A stretch of DNA of 39,034 bases from Nonomuraea sp. SYSU D8015 (GCF_008065375.1 NZ_VJYI01000044.1:1-39034), one strand, 5' to 3'. Counted from the first letter of the stretch, positions 16,437 through 24,917 are shown. Notes: a model not told the origin generated them from the sequence alone. Translations and numbers: made by a program.

Positions 16437-17762
16437 ATGAAGACGCGAGGCCTTTCCCGCGCGGCAGCCGCCGCCACGTGCGGGGCGCTGCTGCTGGCCG
16501 GCTGCTCGGCGGGCAACCCCGGGACGTCCTCAGCCACAGCCGGGTCGGCCCCCACGACCTGGCCTGACCCGGGCGCCGGCCTGCAGGGGGTGACCCTCAC
16601 CCTGTGGATGTCGACGCAGACCGCCTCGATGGCCGACAACGTCATCAAGTCGTTCGAGGCCAAGACCGGAGCGAAGATCAACAAGGTCGTCATTCCCGAC
16701 GTCTACGAGACCAACGCGCCGACCAAGCTGGCCACGGGCGCCAAACCGGACCTCGCCACCTGGCAGCCGACAGGCAGCATGCTCGCGCTGCTCAAGCCGT
16801 CCACCGACCTGCAGAGCCTGGACGGCGCGCCGTGGCTGGCCAGGCAGACGCCGGCCATCCAGAAGCTGGGCATGGTGAACGGGCATCACTACGCGGCCTT
16901 CGTCAACGTCCCCTCCGTTCTCGGTGTCTTCTACAACAAGTCGGTGTTCCAGAAGGCGGGGATCACGAGCACGCCCAAGAACTTCCAGGAGTTGCTTGCC
17001 GACGCCCAGAAGATCAAGGCGAAGGGGGTGGCGCCGTTCTTCGGCGCCGCCGGCGACCAGTGGCCCACCCAGTGGTGGCCGCAGGTCCTGCTGGCCGAGG
17101 CGTCGAAGAAGGGCCTGTGGGAGCGGGTCAGCCAGAACAAGGAGAAGTTCACCGATCCGGAGATCCTCGGCGCCGTCCGGCAGTTCCAGGACATGGTGAA
17201 GCAGGGTCTGTTCAACAAGGACGACAAGACCTCCAAGTACACCGAGTCCGGCCCGGCCCTGCTCAAGGGTGAGGCAGCGATGGTGCTGCAGCTCACCTCG
17301 TTCGCGTCGCTGATGCAGTCGACGGCGGACACGGCGACCATAGACCAGGAGATCGGCTGGTTCCCGATCTCCAAGGACGGCAACATCGCCACGTCGGTGC
17401 CCGGCGGCGACAACGCCCTGGTCGCTTTCAAGACCGGAGATCCGAAGCGGGAGTCGGGCGCCCGGCAGTTCCTGCGGTTCTGGCTGGAAACCTACTACCC
17501 CGACTACGTGAAGTCTGCGGGCACCGTGTCGATCGAGCCTGCCGTACCGACTCCCGCCGGGGTGCCGGAGGTCGTGAAGCAGGCCTCGGCCGCGCTGGAC
17601 GACGCGGCCGGCTCGATGCAGCAGAACGCCGCGGTGAACCCGGACTTCTACGTGAACCTGGCGAACATGGTCAACGGGACTATGACCCCCGAACAGGTGA
17701 CCTCCACTACACAGTCGCAGTTCGCCCAGCTCGCCCAAGCACTCGGGATCCAGGGCTTCTGA
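16437..17762 (+). CDS. ABC sugar transporter, lipoprotein solute-binding protein (CUT1 type)
   Basis: A 441-residue binding protein. Residues 1-23 form a lipoprotein signal with lipobox LLAGC (Cys23 becomes the lipid anchor), so it sits on the outer face of the membrane. The mature part is a family 1 extracellular binding protein (VTLTLWMSTQTASMADNVIKSFE, GVFYNKSVFQKAGI, LLKGEAAMVLQ, ISKDGNIATSVPGGDNALVAF). AAGGAG precedes the ATG. It follows the GH36 gene by 50 nt and precedes two permeases, so it probably captures alpha-galactosides such as raffinose or melibiose. The ligand is inferred from the neighbouring enzyme. Confidence 0.93.
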   Translation: MKTRGLSRAAAAATCGALLLAGCSAGNPGTSSATAGSAPTTWPDPGAGLQGVTLTLWMSTQTASMADNVIKSFEAKTGAKINKVVIPDVYETNAPTKLATGAKPDLATWQPTGSMLALLKPSTDLQSLDGAPWLARQTPAIQKLGMVNGHHYAAFVNVPSVLGVFYNKSVFQKAGITSTPKNFQELLADAQKIKAKGVAPFFGAAGDQWPTQWWPQVLLAEASKKGLWERVSQNKEKFTDPEILGAVRQFQDMVKQGLFNKDDKTSKYTESGPALLKGEAAMVLQLTSFASLMQSTADTATIDQEIGWFPISKDGNIATSVPGGDNALVAFKTGDPKRESGARQFLRFWLETYYPDYVKSAGTVSIEPAVPTPAGVPEVVKQASAALDDAAGSMQQNAAVNPDFYVNLANMVNGTMTPEQVTSTTQSQFAQLAQALGIQGF

Positions 17763-17825
17763 CGGCGGCGCGGGGCACGGGCGCCCTCCCCCCCGCCACC
17801 ACACTGAAAGGTGTGCAGGATCGCC

Positions 17826-18731
17826 ATGATCCCTTCTCTGTCGGCCGCTTCCGGCCGCTCGCCGCGGCGAGCGGTGTTGTACCCGAGCTGGTTCCTCGCT
17901 CCGGCGTTCGCCGTGCTGGCCGTATTCTTCTTCCTACCGACCGTCTTCAACTTCATCTACGCCTTCACGGATTGGTCGGCCTTCCATGACGACATCCGCC
18001 CCGTTGGGCTGGCGAACGTCAAGGCGGTGATGTCCAACGGATCCCTGCTGTCGTCACTGCGGATCACCATCGTCTACGCGGTCCTGGTGGCGATCATGCA
18101 AACGGGGTTCGGGCTGGGGCTCGCCCTGCTCCTGGAGCGCGACACACGGATCAACCGGTTCGCCAGGGTCGTCTTCTTCATCCCGGTGCTGATGTCCGCC
18201 CTGGCGGTGGGGTACACCTTCCAGGCGCTCCTCAAGCCCGACGGTCCGCTCAACGGGCTCCTCGGCGCTCTCACCGGCCAGCACGTGACGATCCCCTGGC
18301 TCGGCAGCACCACGTGGACGGTGGTGACGGTGGCCTTCGTGAACTCCTGGAAGTGGATGGGGCTGGCGATGGTGATCTTCCTCGCCGGTCTCAAGACGAT
18401 CCCGGCCGACGTGCTCGAGGCGGCCAGGATCGACGGCGCCGGCAGGTGGAGGACCTTCCGATCGATCCGGTTCCCGCTGATCGCCCCCGCGGTGACCTTC
18501 AACGTCGCGACCGCGCTGCTGGGCTCCTTCAACGGGTTCGACACGATCCTGGCGACCACGGGGGGAGGGCCCGCACAGCAGACCGAGGTGCTCAACATCT
18601 ACATCTTCCGCGTCTACGGCAACGGCCTGTTCGCCCAGGCCACCACCATGAGCCTCGCCCTCCTTCTCCTGGTCGCTCTCCTGGCCTTCCCTGTCATCGG
18701 CTACCTGCGCAAGAGGGAGCGCGTCCTGTGA
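17826..18731 (+). CDS. ABC sugar transporter permease (MalF type)
   Basis: A 301-residue permease with six membrane helices. The cytoplasmic EAA loop reads EAARIDGAGRWRTFRSIRFPLI and docks the ATPase. Other typical motifs are LAPAFAVLAVFFFLPTVFNFIYAF near the N-terminus and TGGGPAQQTEVLNIYIFRVYG in the last third. The ATG at 17826 has GCAGG upstream; a GTG at 17811 would add five residues and is less likely. It ends by overlapping the next permease by 4 nt (GTGA). No ATPase gene is present in the operon, as is usual where a shared MsiK ATPase serves several sugar importers. Confidence 0.93.
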   Translation: MIPSLSAASGRSPRRAVLYPSWFLAPAFAVLAVFFFLPTVFNFIYAFTDWSAFHDDIRPVGLANVKAVMSNGSLLSSLRITIVYAVLVAIMQTGFGLGLALLLERDTRINRFARVVFFIPVLMSALAVGYTFQALLKPDGPLNGLLGALTGQHVTIPWLGSTTWTVVTVAFVNSWKWMGLAMVIFLAGLKTIPADVLEAARIDGAGRWRTFRSIRFPLIAPAVTFNVATALLGSFNGFDTILATTGGGPAQQTEVLNIYIFRVYGNGLFAQATTMSLALLLLVALLAFPVIGYLRKRERVL

Positions 18732-19564
18732 GGATCTCCGCCCGGGGCTGGTCCCGCCTCGTTCACCCGGCCGTCGTCATCATCCTGACCGCCGTCGTCA
18801 TCGGAATCCCGCTGTGGCTGGCCCTGGTGACCTCCGCCAAGTCGCAAGGCGAGGCGAACCTGCCCGACCTGTCCCTCCCACGGGTGTGGCACCTGTGGGA
18901 CAACTACTCCCAGGCGTTCACGCAGGGCCGCATGCTGTGGGCGCTGTTCGGCAGCCTGCTGGTCATGGTGCCGTCCGTCGCCGGGGTGCTGATCTTCGGC
19001 TCTCTGGCTTCATGGGTGCTGGCTCGGCGGGCAGGGCGCGTCATGGCTGTGCTCTACTCGGCTGCGATCAGCGGGATCATCCTGCCCCCGGCCGTCGTCA
19101 CGATCGTGCTGCTGCTCCGGCAACTCCACCTGGCCAGCACGCCGATCGGCATGGTGCTGGTCTACATGGGCATGTACATGTCCCTGGTGATCTTCTTCGT
19201 CACCGGTTTCGTGCGGACCATACCGGTCGAGGTGGAGGAAGCGGCCCGCATGGACGGCGCACGGCCGCTCGGCATCTTCATCAAGGTCGTCCTGCCCCTG
19301 CTGCGCCCGGTCATCGCGACGGCCACGATCCTCATCTGCCTCTACATCTGGAACGACGTCTTCTACGCCTTCTTCGTGCTCGGCGGAGGGACGTACTCGA
19401 CACTTCCTTTGAATCTGTACTCGGTGGCGAGTAGCAACCTGTATCAGAACAACTGGAACCTCGTTTTCGCCTACGTCGTGCTCATGAGCCTGCCGCTGGT
19501 CGTCGTCTTCGTCGTCGCCCAAAGACGGATCATCTCCGGCATCACCGGAGGAGCCGTCAAGTGA
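18728..19564 (+). CDS. ABC sugar transporter permease (MalG type)
   Basis: A 278-residue second permease with about six helices. Its EAA loop reads EEAARMDGARPLGIFIKVVLPLL. The C-terminus (NWNLVFAYVVLMSLPLVVVFVVAQRRIISGITGGAVK) is a classic CUT1 ending. It starts at the GTG at 18728, which overlaps the stop of the first permease. Its own TGA at 19562-19564 overlaps a GTG that begins the decayed gene downstream, showing that the operon once had a further gene. Confidence 0.93.
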   Translation: MRISARGWSRLVHPAVVIILTAVVIGIPLWLALVTSAKSQGEANLPDLSLPRVWHLWDNYSQAFTQGRMLWALFGSLLVMVPSVAGVLIFGSLASWVLARRAGRVMAVLYSAAISGIILPPAVVTIVLLLRQLHLASTPIGMVLVYMGMYMSLVIFFVTGFVRTIPVEVEEAARMDGARPLGIFIKVVLPLLRPVIATATILICLYIWNDVFYAFFVLGGGTYSTLPLNLYSVASSNLYQNNWNLVFAYVVLMSLPLVVVFVVAQRRIISGITGGAVK

Positions 19565-20206
19565 CGTGGTCCACTGTTGGTTGGGCTGCCCGTTGCAGCC
19601 CCAGACTGGTCGTCCCCGGCGAACCGGCACGCGCGCGTCCGGTCGTGGACATCCCGGTCAGAGCCGTGGACTTCGACGACTACGAAGGGGTGACGCTCGC
19701 CGACACGAACCCCGCCGAGGGCGACTGCGTGACCACCGTCGACGAGGTCCCGGGCTGGATCGTGATCCCGGGACGCGGACCTGGTCGGCGGCACTGCACG
19801 GCTGACGGCGCGGGTATCACGCGCGAGCGCCGGAACGCGCGTATTGAGGTGCGCCGGGAGGACCCGTTCGCCGGCCCCGCCTCGGCATGCTCGACGTGGC
19901 CTCGACCGGTGGCAGGTACGCCTGGGATGCGGCCACGGCGGACCTGGACGCCCCCTCCGAAGGTCCCGTTCCGCCGCGCCTGCTGCTCTGGGGCGCCGAC
20001 CCAGGGCCTGTCGCGGCGCTGCCCGCCGCGGAGGGACAGGCGCTGCTGCCGAGCCAGGGCGACGGCTGGTTCGGCCGTCCCCTGCTGGACGGACACCGCG
20101 ACGGCTCCTGGGAGCCGGCGAGGTTCGAACTGTCCCAGCCCGCGAAGGTGACCGTCCGGGCGGGCGCCGGTGGCGCCGTCGCGGTCCGCGCCGCCGATCC
20201 CCTCTG
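19561..20206 (+). pseudogene. Former fifth operon gene: CBM6-like carbohydrate-binding protein, frameshifted
   Basis: A GTG overlapping the permease stop opens a frame that reads DFDDYEGVTLADTNPAEGDC, then VTTVDEVPGWIVIPG. It moves into another frame with DLVGGTARLTARVSRASAGT, returns with IEVRREDPFAGP, and shifts again to LGMLDVASTGGRYAWDAATADLDAPSEG. Together this follows the beta-sandwich pattern of CBM6-like modules attached to glycosidases. A last block (WGADPGPVAALPAAEG, RPLLDGHRDGSWEPARFELS) runs to a TGA at 20204-20206. At least three frameshifts make it non-functional. The enzyme it belonged to cannot be named. Confidence 0.6.
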
Positions 20207-20210
20207 ACAC

Positions 20211-21730
20211 GTTCAACAGCCAGGGCTTCAACGCCCGCTTCATCGCCACGGCCTCAAGTCCTACACACAGGCGATCCTCTATGTACTCACCGGCGAGGAG
20301 ATCTACCGCAAGAACGCCCTCGACATCATCCGCATCTGGGAGCAGATGGACCCCGACAACCACTTCATGAACCAGCACAACTACCCGCTCATGGGTGCGA
20401 TGGCCGGCTCCATCTTCATGAACGACACCGCCCTCTACAAGCGGTCGGTCGAATGGTTCACGGTCAACGCCACCGCGAAGGACCAGCGCTTCAACGGCTC
20501 GATCAAGCGGCTGTTCCGATGGGTCGACACCAACGACGCCACCGGCGAGCCGATCGACGACCCGCACGTCCAGCACGCGAGATGGGACGCGACCAGGCCC
20601 ACGGCGGTGGCCATCCGCGACACGTACAACCACATCTCGAACCGCTACCGCGGGCGCTATAACACCGCGAGCTTCTGGGACATCTACTACTTTACGCGTT
20701 CACCCGCGGCGAGGACGTCAGAAAGCTCGCGCCGTACTTCGGTGGCTCTTCGCGCTGTCGACCGCGCGCCCCGGCTCCGAGATCGCCCATCTCAGCGGCT
20801 CGAGCAGCAAGCAGCTCCTTGCCTTCCGGGTCCGCGCCGACGGCGAGGTCCGGTTGCGCATCGACCGCCACGACGACCGCACGATCCTTGTGCCGGACAC
20901 CGGCGGCGAATGGCGGTACGTCATGTACCCGCACTCCATCGGGGACATGCTGTTCATCCAGGCCACCGGCGACCGGGCGACCATAGACATCCATCACATC
21001 ACCACGAATGCCTCCGCCGAACTGACACCACCCACCTTCGACGACACCTCGACCGCCGCATCGTGAGCTGGAAGGGCGCGACCGCCACGGCCTACCTCTC
21101 CGCGCACTACGCCGGCGCCGAGAATCTCGCCTACACGGCGCGGGGACTGCCTGCCGGGGCGAACCTTGACGCCTCCACCGGGCAGCTGACCTGCACGCCC
21201 GCCGCAGCCGGCTCGACCGTCATGACCGTGACGGTCTCCGACGGCACCACCGTGGCAAGCCACCACGTCGTACTCGCCGCCGCCCACAACCGCTCCGGCG
21301 CGTTCGCGCTCGCCGAGCAGGGCCACGACGTGGACGCCGAGTACGTCTCCGACACCGAGGCCGCCTTCGACCAGGCACTCACCACCGCCCAGGCCCTGGG
21401 CAAGAAGGGTACGGACGACGAGTATCTCGCCGCGCTGACCCGCCTTGTGACGGCGGTCGACGGTCTCTACCTCGTCTCCCCGCACACGGCCGTGGACCGC
21501 AGCCTCGACCATCCCTCGCTCGTGGTCACCTCCACGGCCGGGGCCAACATCGGGAACCTCGTCGACGGCGACAACCAGTCGGGAACCGGGTACGCCCAGG
21601 CGGTCAACCTCTCCCACACCTTCGACTTCGGGCTCGACTTCCGAGTCTCGGCGACCCGCTTCGGATTCCAGAGCAACATCTTCGCCGACCGGCTCGCGAA
21701 CTCCACCGTCTATGGCTCGAACGACGGCAA
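20211..21730 (+). pseudogene. Alginate-lyase-like secreted polysaccharide lyase, frameshifted remnant
   Basis: Several frames combine into a large secreted-enzyme pattern. An alpha/alpha-toroid region reads FNSQGFNARFIA, YVLTGEEIYRKNALDIIRIWEQM, NQHNYPLMGAMAGSIFMND and VQHAREMGRDQAHGGG, which resembles alginate lyase/heparinase-type proteins. A beta-domain follows (SEIAHLSGSSSKQLLAFRV, GEWRYVMYPHS), then a putative Ig module (LAYTARGLPAGANLDASTGQLTCTP) and the start of a discoidin-like module (VDGDNQSGTGYAQAVNL). Frameshifts lie near 20580, 20700 and 21050, and a deletion truncates the end. At about 21730 it fuses abruptly to an opposite-strand pseudogene. Substrate is unknown. Confidence 0.7.
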
Positions 21731-22159
21731 GAAACATCGCCAGCGTGTGCCAGATCGACGAGCCGGTGAAGCCGACGACGGTCGTGACGCCGAGCGCGGC
21801 CGCCGAGCGGGCGGTGTTCTTGATCTCTTCGGCGGCGCGCCGCCGTACGCCTTCGGGTTCGCCGTCACCCCAGATGCGGGCGGGCACGATGCCCTTGTGG
21901 CGCTCGTCGATGGGATGGTCGCAGACCGCCCGCCGACCAGGTGATTGGAGATCGTCCACACCCCGAGGTGGTACTTGGCCAGGGTCTCCTTCTTGCGTTC
22001 GATGTAGGCGTCGTCCGCGAGGGCCTTGTCGACCTCGAAGTGGTCGCCCCAGCAGGCGATCTCCAGGCCGTCATAGCCCCACTCCGACGCCAGCCGGCAG
22101 ACCTCCTCGAACGGCAGATCCGCCCACTGCCCGGTGAACAACGTGACCGGCCTCGTCAT
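21731..22159 (-). pseudogene. Sugar phosphate isomerase/epimerase (xylose-isomerase-like barrel), truncated
   Basis: The ATG at 22159, with GGAGGG upstream, begins MTRPVTLFTGQWADLPFEEV and continues WGYDGLEIACWGDHFEVDKA. This is the N-terminal half of an AP-endonuclease-2-type sugar isomerase. A small frameshift near 21940 moves it to another frame that continues PIDERHKGIVPARIWGDGEPEG and TTVVGFTGSSIWHTLAMF. It is then cut at the junction near 21730, losing the C-terminal half. The start overlaps the stop of the upstream oxidoreductase remnant by 4 nt (ATGA), an operon arrangement common for inositol or sugar-derivative catabolism. Confidence 0.8.
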
Positions 22160-22350
22160 GAACCCTCCACAGTGATGACGCGGCTGTCCTCAGCAGCGCT
22201 CTGCTCGACAGCCGCCAGCACGGGCTGCCCCCGCAGGCCGTCCTCGAAGGACGGTGCGGGGTCGGTGCCGTCGGCGATCGCCTCCAGGAAGTCCTTCATC
22301 TCGTGGACGAAGGCGTGTTCGTACCCGAGGCGTGACCAGGCGGCCACCAC
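22156..22350 (-). pseudogene. C-terminal remnant of a Gfo/Idh/MocA-type oxidoreductase
   Basis: About 60 residues read RLGYEHAFVHEMKDFLEAIADG, then PSFEDGLRGQPVLAAVEQSA, the typical last helices of NAD-dependent sugar dehydrogenases of the Gfo/Idh/MocA family. The Rossmann and catalytic regions upstream are missing. The TGA at 22156-22158 overlaps the isomerase start. Confidence 0.7.
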
Positions 22351-22444
22351 GCCCCGGCGTACACCTAGGACATCCTCTGACGACGTCGTTGCGCGCTGTT
22401 ACGCCGCACCACCCAGCACGGGAGCAATCGCCAATACCTGTGGA

Positions 22445-22606
22445 TCAGAGCTTCCAGGCAGCTGCTGACTGCTCCGCGACAGCCGAGGATCGCTCGGGCC
22501 GCTCGATGAGCTTGCCCTTGCGGAACTTCACCCCGGCGCGGACCAGAGCGACGAGGTGAGGGGCGTTGACCGCACGCCAGCGGGCGCGGGCCGACTCGAA
22601 GCTTGA
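22445..22606 (-). pseudogene. C-terminal remnant of an IS256-family transposase
   Basis: The minus strand reads FESARARWRAVNAPHLVALVRAG, then KFRKGKLIERPE, before a TGA at 22445-22447. This is the characteristic last segment of IS256-family transposases in actinobacteria. Only about 50 residues remain. It lies inside the decayed block between the oxidoreductase tail and the methyltransferase remnant and probably caused one of those breaks. Confidence 0.65.
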
Positions 22607-22649
22607 ACGCCACAACCCGCGCCTCTTCGAGGAGGTGATGTACCTGGCA

Positions 22650-22890
22650 GGCCGGCTTGCACCGCATCGACGGACGCGTCCGGCACGGGTATCGCCTCGG
22701 CGCTACCAAGCATGACTGGGATGGTGGTCAGTTTGCTGGTTCCGGCGCCGATTCCGGCGCCGAGGTAGAGCACCGGAGGGCCGGGCTCGAGCGCCGAGCG
22801 CACCGCAGCGTGCGCGTAGTCCGGACGGTACTCGGCGTACACAGCGGTCCGCGGGTGAGGCCCCGACGGGGTCTGCCATTTCTGCCCCAT
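22650..22890 (-). pseudogene. Class I SAM-dependent methyltransferase, N-terminal remnant with internal deletion
   Basis: From the ATG at 22890 the frame reads YAEYRPDYAHAAVRSALEPG and VLYLGAGIGAGTSKLT, the SAM-binding motif I region with extra residues inserted. It then jumps directly to GSAEAIPVPDASVDAVQAG, the motif II region. About 30 residues between the two motifs are missing compared with the family, and the protein ends at the IS256 remnant. Confidence 0.65.
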
Positions 22891-22928
22891 GCGGATTAAG
22901 ATCCACCGTGGGAGAACAGGAGTGAGTC

Positions 22929-23492
22929 ATGGCCCGAGTGCTTGTTCTGACCGGCGATGCCGCGGAAGAGCTGGACTCCATGTACCCCGTCTTCCGGCTC
23001 CGGGAAGGGGGCCATGAGGCGATCGTGGCCGCCCCCACCACGCGTGCGGTAAAGCTGGTGGTCCACGACTTCGAGCCCGGCTGGGACGCCTACACAGAGA
23101 GGCCCGGCCATCAACTGCCGGTAGATCTCGCATTCGCCGACGTGCGCCCTGAGGACTACCAGGCGCTGGTGATCCCGGGCGGCCGCGCGCCGGAATACAT
23201 CCGCACCGATCCCGACGTCGCCCGTATCGTGCACTACTTCTTCGAGCGCGGCCTGCCGGTGGGCACGATTTGCCACGGCCCGCAGGTGCCGGCGGCGCTT
23301 GGCCTGCTGCGCGGCCGTACCACGGCGGCGTTCCCGCCATTGAGGACCGACATGGAGATGGCGGGTGCGACCTTCGTGGACGCCCCCGACGTGGTGGACG
23401 GTGTGATGGTCTCCTGTCGTGGCTGGCCAGACCTGCCTGAATGGTCGCGTGCCTTCATGCGCGTGCTGGAAAGCGCGAACGTGTCGTTGTAG
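22929..23492 (+). CDS. DJ-1/PfpI-family protein
   Basis: An intact 187-residue protein of the class I glutamine amidotransferase-like DJ-1/PfpI family. Key features are the beta-strand start ARVLVLTGDAAEE with a conserved Glu, the VIPGGRAPEYIR turn, and the nucleophile elbow GTICHGPQ with Cys115 and His116. Members are intracellular proteases, glyoxalases or chaperone-like stress proteins, and the sequence does not decide between these. AGGAG lies 7 nt before the ATG. No operon partner is seen; flanking genes are remnants. Confidence 0.9.
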   Translation: MARVLVLTGDAAEELDSMYPVFRLREGGHEAIVAAPTTRAVKLVVHDFEPGWDAYTERPGHQLPVDLAFADVRPEDYQALVIPGGRAPEYIRTDPDVARIVHYFFERGLPVGTICHGPQVPAALGLLRGRTTAAFPPLRTDMEMAGATFVDAPDVVDGVMVSCRGWPDLPEWSRAFMRVLESANVSL

Positions 23493-23495
23493 GTG

Positions 23496-23512
23496 GTTCG
23501 GTCGTGCCGAAC
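23496..23512 (+). terminator. Short hairpin after the DJ-1/PfpI gene
   Basis: GTTCGG-TCGTG-CCGAAC forms a 6-bp stem with a 5-nt loop beginning 4 nt after the stop codon. There is no T-tract, so it is only a candidate terminator. Confidence 0.35.
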
Positions 23513-23740
23513 TGCGCCTGCCGATAATTACACCCGTCCAGGCCATGGCCATGTGGGGGCTTGGCGTAGCGTGCGCGAACTCCGGTCACCAGGGTGAGAT
23601 TTGCCCCGGAAGACCGGGCCTTTCTCGCCGTGTCCGGTGCCACAACTCGCTTGTAGCGTTGGCCCGCAGTTTCGCACGTCATCAAGAGGCTCTGCGATAA
23701 GCCGCTCGCGCCGATTCATGGACACAAATCGTTGGGCGAC

Positions 23741-23760
23741 GGCTGCTCGGTGGCTGCTCG
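23741..23760 (+). repeat. Tandem-doublet repeat, copy 1
   Basis: GGCTGCTCGGT is followed directly by GGCTGCTCG, making a doublet. A second doublet with T for C at two places lies at 23872-23891. Both are within 275 bp of the tRNA-Met remnant, in the lower-GC stretch. Iterated sites beside an att site are typical of integrase or excisionase arm sites, which is inference here. Confidence 0.5.
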
Positions 23761-23825
23761 TACGGGTTCGATCCGCCGTAAAGCTCAAGCCTCTCCATCG
23801 AAGCCGAGTCTATGCAGCCACGCTA

Positions 23826-23858
23826 AGAAAAAAGATTTATCGGCACATAATGCCGATA
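23826..23858 (-). terminator. Rho-independent terminator on the minus strand
   Basis: TATCGGCA-TTATG-TGCCGATA forms a perfect 8-bp stem with a 5-nt loop when read on the minus strand, followed by AATCTTTTTTCT. A stem plus a run of six T is unusual in this GC-rich DNA. It would end transcription coming leftward from the integrase side. Confidence 0.65.
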
Positions 23859-23871
23859 GTCAAGAACGCAT

Positions 23872-23891
23872 GGTTGCTCGGTGGTTGCTCG
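23872..23891 (+). repeat. Tandem-doublet repeat, copy 2
   Basis: GGTTGCTCGGT plus GGTTGCTCG, identical to copy 1 at 18 of 20 positions and offset by 131 bp. Confidence 0.5.
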
Positions 23892-24009
23892 CGTGTTCGC
23901 GATACAGCACGGAACGCGTCGGCACAGAATGACACGACAACGGGGATAATTCCGGCCACGGAAATACAAAGCAGCACTCAGTGACACTGAACGACAGCAA
24001 CCGAGGATT

Positions 24010-24051
24010 TTCATAATCCGTGGGTCGTGGGTTCAAGTCCCACCCGCCCTA
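24010..24051 (+). other. 3' half of a tRNA-Met: att-site-like remnant
   Basis: From TTCATAATCCG through the T arm (GTGGGTTCAAGTCCCAC) to CCGCCCTA the sequence matches the 3' half of elongator tRNA-Met, with CAT at the anticodon position. The 5' half is absent: the bases before it do not pair to complete the anticodon stem, and no D arm is present. A detached 3' tRNA half is the signature left by an integrative element that recombines into a tRNA gene. It is not a functional tRNA. Confidence 0.7.
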
Positions 24052-24237
24052 TCTCATCTACTACAGGCTCTACCTGCGGTTTCCTTGATCCTGCCGCATC
24101 CCTTGGTCGGCGATCATCCAATGGGGAGACCGAAGGGAGACCGCCAGCTTCGGACGCCTCCCCCACGGCGACGCCCGAGGCACCAGAGCGGCACTCGCTT
24201 CGGCCGCTTCCCGTGCCACATCCGGCAGCACCGTCGT

Positions 24238-24419
24238 GTAAAGATCGGCCGTGATCGACGCGCTCGGGCGTTCTTCTCGTCGATGTGGGTGAACACCTGC
24301 TCGACCGTGGGCACGAACAGCTTGTCCATCCGCACGTCCTCCAGCACTTCACGGATGTACGTCTCGTAGTGGGAGGTGTAGCTGAGCAGCGTGGACTCGC
24401 GGATGTCCTTCAGACGCTC
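24238..24419 (-). pseudogene. Tyrosine-recombinase integrase, core-binding-domain remnant
   Basis: The minus strand reads ERLKDIRESTLLSYTSHYET, then YIREVLEDVRMDKLFVPTVEQVFTHIDEKN. This is the SAM-like N-terminal core-binding domain of a phage- or AICE-type integrase. The catalytic domain with the R-H-R-Y residues is missing; the frame falls apart toward the tRNA remnant about 190 bp away. The position next to the tRNA half fits the usual integrase-att layout of actinobacterial integrative elements. Confidence 0.65.
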
Positions 24420-24518
24420 CCGCCGCCAGGTCCGGCCGGTACCTCTTCCCTGCCGTGCCAGGTCCGGACGGCTTAGGGCCAGGCTGCGGCTCCGCCGTTG
24501 GTCATCGAGGAGTTGGGA

Positions 24519-24587
24519 TGTGACTTGGATCGCTTGATGACGTGATTTTGGGATCGCTCGTTGTTGTTGTCGGTCTGAGGGCTGGAG
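24519..24587 (+). repeat. Dispersed repeat, copy 2 of 2 (about 70 bp)
   Basis: Matches 1066-1135 in the same orientation, including an identical 28-base block at 24531-24558. The 300 bp that follow show no gene, only short frames without recognisable content. See copy 1. Confidence 0.6.
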
Positions 24588-24743
24588 ACCCCGCCGCGAA
24601 GGCTCTCACGCGTGTGGTGCCTGTCCGCGACGTCGGGCACATGCCCGCCGCCGTCGTTGCCACATGGGGCCGCACCACAGCAGAGCCCTGCAGACGGCAG
24701 GCAACGCGGTCCGCGCGCAGGACATCGAGAGCCGGGAAAGTGA

Positions 24744-24754
24744 TGAAAGTTTCA
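24744..24754 (+). promoter_or_regulatory. TGAAASTTTCA palindrome, site A
   Basis: TGAAAGTTTCA is a perfect 5+1+5 palindrome in a GC-rich context. The same motif (centre C instead of G) occurs at 28772 and 35149. GAAAnTTTC palindromes lie upstream of xylanase and other hydrolase genes in streptomycetes and are bound by LacI-type regulators. This copy lies about 440 bp before the GH43-like remnant. Confidence 0.5.
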
Positions 24755-24917
24755 CCGCTCGGGCCGCCCTGGTGTGCTCGCGAGAGGGCAAACAGACAGG
24801 CTGGATGTGCGGGTCTCGCGAAAGGCCTGCCGACGAGGATGGCGGCTCGTTGACGGGCATCGGAGCGTTGGATGTACTCACTGGCATCTCACCACCGCGC
24901 ACGGGAAGGCGTGTAAT

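Noticed and set aside
20346..21944. 532-codon plus-strand frame as one intact enzyme
   Set aside because: Its middle third is an out-of-frame Arg/His/Pro-rich stretch while the real domain continues in another frame.
23741..23891. CRISPR array
   Set aside because: Only two doublets of a short motif, with no regular spacers and no cas genes.
24010..24051. Functional tRNA gene
   Set aside because: The D arm and the 5' acceptor and anticodon strands are absent; only the 3' half matches.
24011..24352. Minus-strand frame ending RVGLEPTTHGL as a protein
   Set aside because: That ending is the reverse-strand translation of the tRNA-Met 3' half, a common false gene.
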